Source: Prevotella sp. (GTDB taxonomy: Bacteria; Bacteroidota; Bacteroidia; Bacteroidales; Bacteroidaceae). From it: a DNA stretch of 64,000 bases. Where the stretch lies: positions 1-64,000 of the forward strand of contig JAFUEP010000005.1 in NCBI GenBank assembly GCA_017470345.1, given 5' to 3'. Shown here piece by piece: positions 50,401-56,228 of the stretch. A program made the position numbers and the translations under genes. The first letter of the stretch is position 1, and each line of letters begins with the position of its first letter. Under the pieces are notes generated by a model that saw only the letters and a program-made list of their open reading frames with translations, ran no database searches and was not told where the DNA came from.

Positions 50401-50536
50401 CGCCGGTCACGGTGAAGTCGGCATAGATGACCGTGCTGCTACCATGTTGGTCAGAATGGGGGTTGGCCCAGTCTTCTTGTGCCGAGGCTCCTATCGTCGT
50501 GATGAGGAGCGCAAGCAGTGATAATAATTTCTTCAT
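47486..50536 (-). CDS. Secreted multidomain protein with two GDECR modules and sorting-like tail (paralogue 2)
   Basis: The 1016-residue protein has a signal peptide (1-19) and a GDECR-type module near the N-terminus (WTIGVFVDDECRLS). Ig-like/Big_2 strands fill the middle (VTWFVRDSYWGDPIYDEYAT, VTVTLGWNDYSNYDG). A conserved block GWQWRSNPYG, EARTYDKLLYNDSEWGYWG and GWNWIGSPYLYDR follows. A second module (WSIGAFVGDECRGEG, VHTDGGEQVSFRLRNE) precedes a tail YDLGGRAV...KGLTIRR. It is a full-length relative of the protein encoded just upstream. Two ATTGTTCATTGTACATTG repeats lie inside the gene, in frame (47586-47619 and 47847-47882), encoding NNVQCTMNNVQ and NEQCTMNNEQ. Probably surface exposed; role unknown. 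Confidence 0.85.
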   Translation of the reverse strand: MKKLLSLLALLITTIGASAQEDWANPHSDQHGSSTVIYADFTVTGGEEWNAAYQGNWTIGVFVDDECRLSVRDNDADVLQSYNNQPFLQLVVPGDYDTENDQGKAITIKVMDGMAAIYTLTPSETLTYDSEKTYGTQPSGPRVQLALTLPTSITLEEFTCEAGTPVDLMDHVTVVPAGAQLPENVTWFVRDSYWGDPIYDEYATVEGSVMTPIKPYIVDGENQPISYGVVVEGGNYMDLAEKSQFYITQPAQSLRIVTETFETELGYEWELNAFMNNSYWGPGQILTKAYEVTPADFTEEVKWEFAPEYIEYAYSEQEGADIYRAIKGGTTRIRPYIERTGGNLYPEGDKWITVTIIVPVNGVEFNWPIEDQTQQYVTFKANVGDDIYERIASRVTVLPADATDRTFQIVNGSDDGADYLTIDNTAKTAIAQQAGTTRVLIQPNGRGGEDFFVEFTVEIFDPLKEVTFTDDPLIIAYWEGMQTEEVRDYISRNILWQTEGGQRLQEGTIAVTGQLQGEGEMTPNGPMLNLTNTTIPKGNSTVTVTLGWNDYSNYDGTEASVTTAWNDGQSFTVTIRKSLSSFDVVVTPSTSDPTQGTITLVPVPEDADFDMGNYQLHFYDQGIYSDWNVLTTTPSADNPLLFTYSGTLPGEFYVRVLDEKNEPVYHGEETITIPAKVSLASGWQWRSNPYGDVEAGESLETFFGDNLVEARTYDKLLYNDSEWGYWGSLKDEVSADIPWAIAQAQMYKVKMNAAQEAYLYGGEPGEDVSQTLMPGWNWIGSPYLYDRLLSNALSGGDEGMVIVSKADGSAEWNGQAWEGDLKVIRKGQGYLVYTPQEGYLPLMTEVFGGMEQGDETPAGARASKRSFWSYDHTQFASNMTIVGEINEQCTMNNEQWSIGAFVGDECRGEGIIENGRAFITVHTDGGEQVSFRLRNELTGEMFDIDQTVRSGAQRLGSLKAPVQLTSQAVVTGVNNVQCTMNNVQESYDLGGRAVKATTKGLTIRRNADGKVVKVVK
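47586..47619. repeat. In-frame ATTGTACATTG repeat, first copy
   Basis: TGTACATTGTTCATTGTACA with one more TTGTACATTG unit, coding for NNVQCTMNNVQ between the second module and the C-terminal tail. Confidence 0.85.
47847..47882. repeat. In-frame ATTGTTCATTG repeat, second copy
   Basis: CATTGTTCATTGTTCATTGT then ACATTGTTCATTA, coding for NEQCTMNNEQW immediately before the conserved SIGAFVGDECRG strand. Confidence 0.85.
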
Positions 50537-50581
50537 AATCGTTACTGGTTTTTATGATTGTTAATACTATATATATTATAT

Positions 50582-50622
50582 GGAGTTTAGGAGTTTGGGA
50601 GTTTGGGAGTTTAGACGATAGA
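50582..50622. repeat. GGAGTTTAGGAGTTTGGGAG repeat between the two secreted-protein genes
   Basis: Direct copies of GAGTTT(A/G)GGA ending with GTTTAGACGATAG, the same words as in the inverted repeat at 8663-8783. Confidence 0.8.
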
Positions 50623-50631
50623 CTGGGGGGC

Positions 50632-52938
50632 TTATCGTGTGACGACCTTGCGGACGCGGCCGTCGGCCGTGCGCTGGATGGTGACGGCGCCCCTGTGGCT
50701 TTCGGGAACAGGCCGTCCGAGCAGGTCGTAACTATGAACTATGAACTCTGAACTCTGAACTGTCCCCACGCCCTGCGTGGCGGCGGCGGAGTGGAGCTCG
50801 ACGGGGCGGCGCAGCGAGCCGAGGCGCGGCTGGGCGACGGTGACGCGCTCGTCGACGGCATACTGGGCGCCGGTACGGATGTCGGTGAGGCGGAAGCTGA
50901 CGCGCTCGCCGCCGTCGGCATGGACGGTGACGAAGTAGCGGCCGCCGCGGCAGGTGCCCTGTCCGCGCAGCTCGCCGCCGACGTAGGCCTCGATCTGATA
51001 GGCGTCGGGCTCGCTGAGCTGCGGCATCGTCACGACCATCGTCATGTTGTCGCGGAAGCGGCGGGCCGTGGTGTGGATTTCGGCCGGGGCGGTGGCGGCT
51101 GCGGCATCGAGGCGCCGGGCCGGGGCGGCGGCCGTCTCGTGGCCCTGCGCCATCTGGCGCTCGTTCCTGAAGGTCAGGCTGGCGGGGCCGCCCTCAGGCA
51201 TGTAGAGGAGGAAGCTCTGCTCGGTGGGCAGCACCTCGAGGTCGCCCTGCCACTGGCTGCCGTCCCACTCGGCCGACCCCTGCTCCTTGGAGATGATGGT
51301 CATGCCCTCGGTGAGCTGGGCGGGGTCGAAGATATTTTCTAAGCGGCGGTCGTAGAGGTAGGGCGAGGGCATCCACGTCCAGCCCTCAGTGACGGGCAGC
51401 CGGAAGTCGGACGTGCCCGTGACGGTCAGCCCGAAGGTGCGCGAGCGGTAGTCGGCGGCCATGCGCACCTTGTAGGCCACGTTGTCGTCGATGCCGCCAG
51501 CCTCCATCATCGTGCCGAAGTAGCCCCACTCGGGGTCGTTGTAGAGCAGCGTCTCCTGCGTGCGGGCCTCGATGAGGTCGGGGCCGAAGCCCTCCACGAG
51601 GTCGTCGTCCCAGAGGTAGCCGCAGGGGTTCGTGCGCCACTGCCACCCCTCCCTGAGGTCGAGGCGGAAGCGGGGCATGATGCCGGGGTCCCATCCGGCC
51701 TCGGCCGACGGCCACAGCTGGATGTCGCTCTCGGGCGCGTCGGCCCAGTAGGGGCGCACGTCGACGCCTATCGGCACCTGGAACGTCACGTTATATATTA
51801 TAGGATCGCGCGAGACGAGCTCGAAGCTGACGATGTCCCATTGCTGCTCCCAGCCGTAGTCGGCCGTATAGCGGAAGCGCAGGTCGCGGATGTCGAACGT
51901 GGCGTTGGCCGGCACGGGCGTGAGCGTCATGCGCACCGTCTCGCGGTTGTAGGGATGGCTGTCGAAGGTATACTCGAAGTGCTGGAGCGCCACGTTCTCA
52001 TAGACGATGACGCGGATGCGGCCCTCGGGGCGCAGCCGTACCGACCCGTCGTCGGCCAGGATGACGGGCGTCACGTAGGTCTCGCCGACAGCCTTCGGGA
52101 TCAGGTTCCCCTCGGCGTCGGGGCAGACGATGGTCTCGTCGTCGATGAGCCACGCGGCGACCTCGGTCGTGTTCTCGGGCAGCAGCTCATAGGAGGTGTC
52201 GAGCTTCGGCTGCAGCGTCTTGGGCCTGGCGATGTCGACGCGCACCTCGTCGTTGAGCAGCCGGACGGCCGTGGCGCGGCGCACGACGGTGATGGTGCCC
52301 TGGAGCGTCGTGCCGGGGAAGTGGACGTCAAAGATGACCGTGCCGGGCACGAGACCCGTGGCCACGGTGCCCTCGAGGCTGACGATGCCGCCGGCTGACA
52401 GCTCGATGCTCTCGTACTTAGGCAGCGTCTCGCCCTCATAGAGGCTGAGGATGTCGACCGTCTCGCCGACGTCGATCGTCACCGAGCGGAAGCGGAAGGC
52501 CGCGTCGCCGTCGTAGCCCTTGCCGCGCAGCACGACGGGCTGCGAGGGCTGGCCCCAGCTCTCGCCGTCGAACGTGACGGCCACGGAGGGCTCGACGTCG
52601 TAGACGAGCAGCAGCTGGCCGGGCTTGTAGCGGATCTCGAAGCGGACGGGACGGCCGTGGTCGGCGTCGCGGTCGCCGTAGACGCGCAGGACGAAGACCG
52701 TCTGACCCTGCTCGCCGCGGACTGCCTCCCACGTCACGGCGCGGCACTCGTCGCCGATGAAAGCGGCCACGTCGTAGTCGCCGTTGTCGGCGCCGACGGC
52801 GTGATTATTGAGCTGCAAGGTCGCAAAAACGACGGTTTCATCGTTAAATTGGTGCGCATCGGGCGCTCCCCACCACGACTGGGCGCGGGCGCCGATGAGG
52901 CTGACGAGCAGCAGGCAGAGGGTCAGTAGTCTCTTCAT
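50632..52938 (-). CDS. Secreted multidomain protein with two GDECR modules and sorting-like tail (paralogue 1)
   Basis: The 768-residue protein has a signal peptide (MKRLLTLCLLLVSLIGARAQ). An N-terminal module (YDVAAFIGDECRAVTW, FEIRYKPGQLLLVYDVEPSV) is followed by an Ig-like middle. The block GWQWRTNPCG, EARTQETLLYNDPEWGYFG, GWTWMPSPYLYDRRL and SKEQGSAEWDGSQWQGDLEV follows. A second module (IEAYVGGELRGQG, VHADGGERVSFRLTDI) and a tail (YDLLGRPV...GAVTIQR) complete it. The block is shared almost word for word with the next gene, so the two are tandem duplicates that diverged. Its ATG overlaps the AraC-type stop codon as ATGA. A GAACTATGAACTCTGAAC repeat (50730-50762) is translated in frame just before the tail. 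Confidence 0.86.
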   Translation of the reverse strand: MKRLLTLCLLLVSLIGARAQSWWGAPDAHQFNDETVVFATLQLNNHAVGADNGDYDVAAFIGDECRAVTWEAVRGEQGQTVFVLRVYGDRDADHGRPVRFEIRYKPGQLLLVYDVEPSVAVTFDGESWGQPSQPVVLRGKGYDGDAAFRFRSVTIDVGETVDILSLYEGETLPKYESIELSAGGIVSLEGTVATGLVPGTVIFDVHFPGTTLQGTITVVRRATAVRLLNDEVRVDIARPKTLQPKLDTSYELLPENTTEVAAWLIDDETIVCPDAEGNLIPKAVGETYVTPVILADDGSVRLRPEGRIRVIVYENVALQHFEYTFDSHPYNRETVRMTLTPVPANATFDIRDLRFRYTADYGWEQQWDIVSFELVSRDPIIYNVTFQVPIGVDVRPYWADAPESDIQLWPSAEAGWDPGIMPRFRLDLREGWQWRTNPCGYLWDDDLVEGFGPDLIEARTQETLLYNDPEWGYFGTMMEAGGIDDNVAYKVRMAADYRSRTFGLTVTGTSDFRLPVTEGWTWMPSPYLYDRRLENIFDPAQLTEGMTIISKEQGSAEWDGSQWQGDLEVLPTEQSFLLYMPEGGPASLTFRNERQMAQGHETAAAPARRLDAAAATAPAEIHTTARRFRDNMTMVVTMPQLSEPDAYQIEAYVGGELRGQGTCRGGRYFVTVHADGGERVSFRLTDIRTGAQYAVDERVTVAQPRLGSLRRPVELHSAAATQGVGTVQSSEFIVHSYDLLGRPVPESHRGAVTIQRTADGRVRKVVTR
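50730..50762. repeat. In-frame GAACTATGAACTCTGAAC repeat
   Basis: Units ACTATGA and ACTCTGA, encoding VQSSEFIVHSYD on the minus strand at the boundary between the second module and the tail. Confidence 0.75.
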
Positions 52939-53339
52939 ATTGATAACGCGTTATTTTTGTCGATGAATAGGCAATATTTCTGCGGCGAAATGCCAAAAGA
53001 ACGACGGAAGACGTGGGCAAAGTGGCACCCATCGGCAAAGCCGCACAGCTGTGCCACCTCGAACATCCGCGGACGCGGGTCGAGGTTGAACAGCTGCATG
53101 GCACGCTTCAGCCGGTAGTAGCAGATGATATCGGGGGGTGTCAGGCCGGTAGTATTGACGATGCGGCGGCGCAGTCGCGAAGGATGGAGGTTCATCAGTC
53201 GTGCACAGTCGTCGAGCGTGAGGGGGCCGTCAGCGAGGTTGTCGGACACACACATGACGAAGCGGTCGAGAAAATCCTTCTCGGCAGACTTCAGCTGGAG
53301 CTGACTGAGTCGTTCTTCGCAGTGCTTGAATGAGTGCAT
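52935..53339 (-). CDS. AraC-type transcriptional regulator, DNA-binding domain only
   Basis: The 134-residue protein consists of about 30 N-terminal residues and a complete AraC double helix-turn-helix domain (about 33-125: LTLDDCARLMNLHPSRLRRR, FEVAQLCGFADGCHFAHVFR, GISPQKY). There is no ligand-binding domain, as in MarA/SoxS, so its activity may be set by its amount. Its stop overlaps the start of the first secreted-protein gene by four bases (ATGA), which strongly suggests translational coupling and that the regulator heads the operon. Upstream are a promoter core (53387-53394) and two direct repeats with AraC-type spacing (53416-53453). It probably activates its own operon; that is inference. 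Confidence 0.88.
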   Translation of the reverse strand: MHSFKHCEERLSQLQLKSAEKDFLDRFVMCVSDNLADGPLTLDDCARLMNLHPSRLRRRIVNTTGLTPPDIICYYRLKRAMQLFNLDPRPRMFEVAQLCGFADGCHFAHVFRRSFGISPQKYCLFIDKNNALSI

Positions 53340-53340
53340 A

Positions 53341-53384
53341 AGCCAGAATGGGTTGTTCTGTTAAAAAACGTTCATTCTTCTGGC
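53341..53384 (-). promoter_or_regulatory. Hairpin in the araC-type leader
   Basis: AGCCAGAATG and CATTC(TT)CTGGCT can pair around a 21-base loop. The element lies between the promoter core and the start codon (ATG at 53339), so it would form in the 5' leader RNA. Confidence 0.5.
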
Positions 53385-53386
53385 TG

Positions 53387-53394
53387 CAAAGTTA
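53387..53394 (-). promoter_or_regulatory. Promoter core of the giant-protein operon
   Basis: TAACTTTG on the minus strand, 47 bp before the araC-type ATG. No good -33 element is seen upstream, which fits a promoter that needs an activator. Confidence 0.72.
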
Positions 53395-53415
53395 AAGAAA
53401 AGCAAGGAAAGTCTG

Positions 53416-53453
53416 TTGTCTATTCTCGTCAACTTTTTGTCTATTTTCGACAA
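53416..53453 (-). promoter_or_regulatory. Two 17-bp direct repeats, 21-bp spacing: candidate AraC-type operator
   Basis: TTGTCTATTCTCGTCAA (53416-53432) and TTGTCTATTTTCGACAA (53437-53453) agree at 15 of 17 positions and are separated by 4 bp. The period is 21 bp, two DNA turns. The near repeat ends 21 bp upstream of the promoter core, where the -33 element would lie. Confidence 0.65.
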
Positions 53454-53539
53454 ACAGTTAAAAAAACGCGGAAAAAACGCCCTTTCTTCGATTAAAAAGG
53501 GTAAAAACAGCGGTAAACTGAAAAAAATGCAAAGTGAGG

Positions 53540-54361
53540 TCAGCCCAGGGTGATGGTAGTGACGTCGACGGGCTGACGGAGGAAAATCTGGGCCTGCTCG
53601 CGGAAGCGGTCGGGATTTTCGGTGGTGAGGTAGTGGGTCTGACCGCCCGTGCTGCAGCGGTCGCGGAGGTCGGCATGGCGGCTGAGATAGTCGTGCAGCG
53701 AGGTGGCGACATACTGCCCCTGAGGAATGATGCGGACCGACAGGGGCATGTAGCGGCGGATCTTGGGCAGCAGCAGCGGATAGTGTGTGCAGCCAAGGAT
53801 GACGGCGTCGATCAGGGGGTCGGCCGAGAGGAGCTGGTCGCAGCGCTTCTTCACGAAATAGTCAGCCCCGGGTGAGTCGGCCTCGTTATACTCGACCAGC
53901 GGCACCCAGAAGGGGCATGCCACGCCGGTGACACGGATGTCGGGCCAGAGCTTCTGGATCTCCAGACGGTAGCTGTCGCTGCGGATGGTGCCCTCGGTGG
54001 CGAAGATGCCGACGTGGCGTGTCTCGGTCAGGCTTCCGATGACCTCGGCCGTGGGGCGGATGACGCCGAGGACGCGACGCGAGGGGTCCCACTGAGGTAG
54101 GTCGCGCTGCTGGATGGTGCGCAGGGCCTTGGCCGAGGCGGTGTTGCAGCCGAGTATGACCAGCTGGCATCCGCGCTGGAAGAGCTCGTGGACGGCCTGG
54201 CGGGTGAACTCGTAGACGACGTCGAACGACCGCGGTCCGTAGGGTGCACGGGCATTGTCGCCCAAGTAGAGATAGTCGTACTGGGGCAGTTCGCGACGTA
54301 TGGCGTCGAGGATGGTCAGCCCGCCATAGCCGCTGTCGAAGATGCCGATGGGTGCCTTCAT
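53540..54361 (-). CDS. murI: Glutamate racemase
   Basis: The 273-residue cytoplasmic enzyme makes D-glutamate for peptidoglycan. Both catalytic Cys regions are present (GCNTAS with Cys72; GCTHYPLL with Cys191 and His193), as are FDSGYGGLT and the LGDNARAPYG segment. Length is normal. It is the last gene of the envelope cluster, and its ATG overlaps the stop of the upstream ompH gene by four bases (ATGA). Confidence 0.95.
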   Translation of the reverse strand: MKAPIGIFDSGYGGLTILDAIRRELPQYDYLYLGDNARAPYGPRSFDVVYEFTRQAVHELFQRGCQLVILGCNTASAKALRTIQQRDLPQWDPSRRVLGVIRPTAEVIGSLTETRHVGIFATEGTIRSDSYRLEIQKLWPDIRVTGVACPFWVPLVEYNEADSPGADYFVKKRCDQLLSADPLIDAVILGCTHYPLLLPKIRRYMPLSVRIIPQGQYVATSLHDYLSRHADLRDRCSTGGQTHYLTTENPDRFREQAQIFLRQPVDVTTITLG

Positions 54362-54930
54362 GGGTTGGTGGTGAGCCGCTGGCGGACCATCGGCTCGATG
54401 TTGATGCTGACGGCCGGCTCGATGAAGGGACAGGCGTCGGCGTCGGTGTTGACGACGAGGACGAGGCCCTCCTCGCGGGCGACGGCCGCGATGGCCTCCG
54501 CCAGCCGGATGCGCAACGGCGCCATGGCCTCCTGCTCGGTGCGCTGCAGCTCGCGGCGGCTCTCGTTCTTGAAGTTGACGTTCTGCTGCATCATGTCCTG
54601 CAGCTCCTGCTGGCGCTTGAGCAGGATGGTGCGGGGATAGTGGGCGCGCTCCTCGAGGAAGAGCTCATACTTCTGGTTGAACTCGTCCTCGACGCGCTTC
54701 ATCTCCTTGTCGTAGGCCCGCCGCAGCTCGCCCATCTGCACCTGCAGCGTGTCATACTGCGCCATGCTGCGCAGCACGGCGTCGTAGCTGAGGTAGCCGA
54801 TGAAAGGCTGAAGACTGGAGATTGAAGACAGAGAACTCGTGGAGTCATTGTCATTTGGCAGTGCAGGCACTTGGGCGACAGACCAAAGTCCCACCATCAA
54901 TATGCTAATTAAAACGGCTATCCTTTTCAT
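54358..54930 (-). CDS. OmpH/Skp family periplasmic chaperone (third copy)
   Basis: The 190-residue protein has a signal peptide (MKRIAVLISILMVGLWSVAQ), a region FIGYLSYDAVLRSMAQYDTL like the Skp start strand, a long coiled coil (about 65-150) and a C-terminal strand region. Skp-like proteins hold outer-membrane proteins in the periplasm for delivery to BamA. Residues about 30-41 (SSLSSISSLQ) are encoded by GAAGACTGGAGATTGAAGAC repeats and look like an insertion next to the signal peptide. It is coupled to murI through an ATGA overlap. Confidence 0.88.
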   Translation of the reverse strand: MKRIAVLISILMVGLWSVAQVPALPNDNDSTSSLSSISSLQPFIGYLSYDAVLRSMAQYDTLQVQMGELRRAYDKEMKRVEDEFNQKYELFLEERAHYPRTILLKRQQELQDMMQQNVNFKNESRRELQRTEQEAMAPLRIRLAEAIAAVAREEGLVLVVNTDADACPFIEPAVSINIEPMVRQRLTTNP

Positions 54931-54937
54931 TCTTCAT

Positions 54938-54974
54938 TAGTCAATCTTCAATCTTCAATCTTCAATTTTCAATC
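54938..54974. repeat. TCAATCTTCAATCTTCAATT repeat
   Basis: The gap between two ompH genes is filled with CAATCTT units that reach the stop codon of the upstream gene; a similar TCTCAATTCTC repeat lies at 59783-59813. Confidence 0.8.
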
Positions 54975-55481
54975 TTACTTCAGTCCCAGCTTGGCCTTCA
55001 CCTGAGCGGTGACGTCAGAGGAGAGGGTCGTCGAGATGTAGGGGATGCCGGCGCCCATCTCCATGATGTAGACGTAGCCGCCCTCCTGGCCGATGGCCTT
55101 GATGGCGTCGAGCACCTTGGTCTGGATGGCCGACATCTTCTCCTGCTGCGCCTGGGCCAGGGCCTGCTGGTTGTCCTGATAGGTCTGCTGGATGCGGGTG
55201 TAGAGGTCTTGGAGCTCCTGCTGGCGGCGCTGCTTGATGTTCTCGGGCAGCGTGGCCGACTCCTTGTCGAAGGCCTCGCCCTTCTTCTGAAGCTCCTCCT
55301 GCATCTGCTTGAGGTCGGCCTCATACTGCTGTGTGAGCTGCTCGATCTCGGTGCGAGCGGTGTTGAACTCGGGCATGGCCTGGATGATCTCCTGTGTGTT
55401 GACGTGTCCGAACTTGGTCTGTGCCTGAGCGGCGGTGAGACCGAAGAATGCGCACAGGGCGCAAATGATAAGCTTTTTCAT
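54975..55481 (-). CDS. OmpH/Skp family periplasmic chaperone (second copy)
   Basis: The 168-residue protein has a signal peptide (MKKLIICALCAFFGLTAAQA), the typical start FGHVNTQEIIQAMPEF, a long coiled coil (about 40-125, LTQQYEADLKQMQEELQKKG) and the C-terminal strands GGYVYIMEMG and IPYISTTLSSDVT. It probably acts as a trimeric periplasmic chaperone for outer-membrane proteins. It is the middle one of three ompH genes downstream of bamA. Confidence 0.92.
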   Translation of the reverse strand: MKKLIICALCAFFGLTAAQAQTKFGHVNTQEIIQAMPEFNTARTEIEQLTQQYEADLKQMQEELQKKGEAFDKESATLPENIKQRRQQELQDLYTRIQQTYQDNQQALAQAQQEKMSAIQTKVLDAIKAIGQEGGYVYIMEMGAGIPYISTTLSSDVTAQVKAKLGLK

Positions 55482-55519
55482 TGTCTTTTTCTCGTTGTTT
55501 ATTTTAATTCTTTTTACTC

Positions 55520-55583
55520 AAGCGGTAGCAAATTTTTCACTCTTCGAGCGGTAGCAAATTTTTCACTTTTCACTCTTCACTCT
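55520..55583. repeat. AAGCGGTAGCAAATTTTTCAC repeats between ompH genes
   Basis: Two copies of GCGGTAGCAAATTTTTCACT with CTTTTCACTCTTCACTCTTA, ending at the minus-strand stop codon of the first ompH gene. Confidence 0.85.
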
Positions 55584-55587
55584 TACT

Positions 55588-56100
55588 TCAATTGGCATAG
55601 CCCAGCTTCTGGAGTACCTCGTCGCTGATGTCGATCTTGGGCGAGCCGTAGATGATGCCGGAGTCGCTGGCGCGGTCGAGGACGAGCTGATAGCCGCGCA
55701 GGTCGGCCACGTCCTTGATGGCGTTGTAGACCTCCTCCTGGATGGGGTTCATCAGTGCGGTGCGCTTCTTGAAGAGCTCGCCGTCGGGTCCGAAGTACTT
55801 GCGCTTGAGGTCGCTGGCCTCCTTCTCCTTCTGCATGATGGCGTCCTGGCGTGCCTGCTTCTGCTCCTTGGATAGGAAGACGACCTCGTTCTGATAGTTC
55901 TTGTACATGGTCTGCGCCTCGGTGGTGATGGCGTCGACCTCAGCCTGCCATTTCTTAGAGACCTGCGAGAGCTGCTCGTTGGCGCGCTCGTAGGCTGGGA
56001 TGTTCTTAAAGATGTAGTCGAAATCGACCAAGGCAAACTTCTGTGCTTGCATCGTCACTGCCGATGCGAAGGCAATCATTAAAAACAATAATTTCTTCAT
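55588..56100 (-). CDS. OmpH/Skp family periplasmic chaperone (first copy)
   Basis: The 170-residue protein has a signal peptide (MKKLLFLMIAFASAVTMQAQ), then FALVDFDYIFKNIPAYERAN, a coiled coil (about 38-115) and YQLVLDRASDSGIIYGSPKI at the end. It lies directly downstream of bamA and fits the Skp/OmpH family by length and pattern. Role as for the other copies: periplasmic holding of unfolded barrel proteins. Confidence 0.92.
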   Translation of the reverse strand: MKKLLFLMIAFASAVTMQAQKFALVDFDYIFKNIPAYERANEQLSQVSKKWQAEVDAITTEAQTMYKNYQNEVVFLSKEQKQARQDAIMQKEKEASDLKRKYFGPDGELFKKRTALMNPIQEEVYNAIKDVADLRGYQLVLDRASDSGIIYGSPKIDISDEVLQKLGYAN

Positions 56101-56125
56101 CGTCGTTATTCGTTTTATGTTATTT

Positions 56126-56227
56126 ACTTTTCATTCTTCATTTATCACTTTCTAAGCGGTAGAAAATTCTTCACTTATCACTTTCTAAGCGGTAGCAAAT
56201 TTTTCACTTTTCACTCTTCACTTTTCC
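56126..56227. repeat. AAGCGGTAGAAAATTCTTCAC repeats between bamA and ompH
   Basis: CTTTTCATTCTTCATTTATC units, then two copies of the GCGGTAG(A/C)AAATT(C/T)TTCAC core, then CTTTTCACTCTTCACTTTTC, up to the bamA stop codon. Confidence 0.85.
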
Positions 56228-56228
56228 C

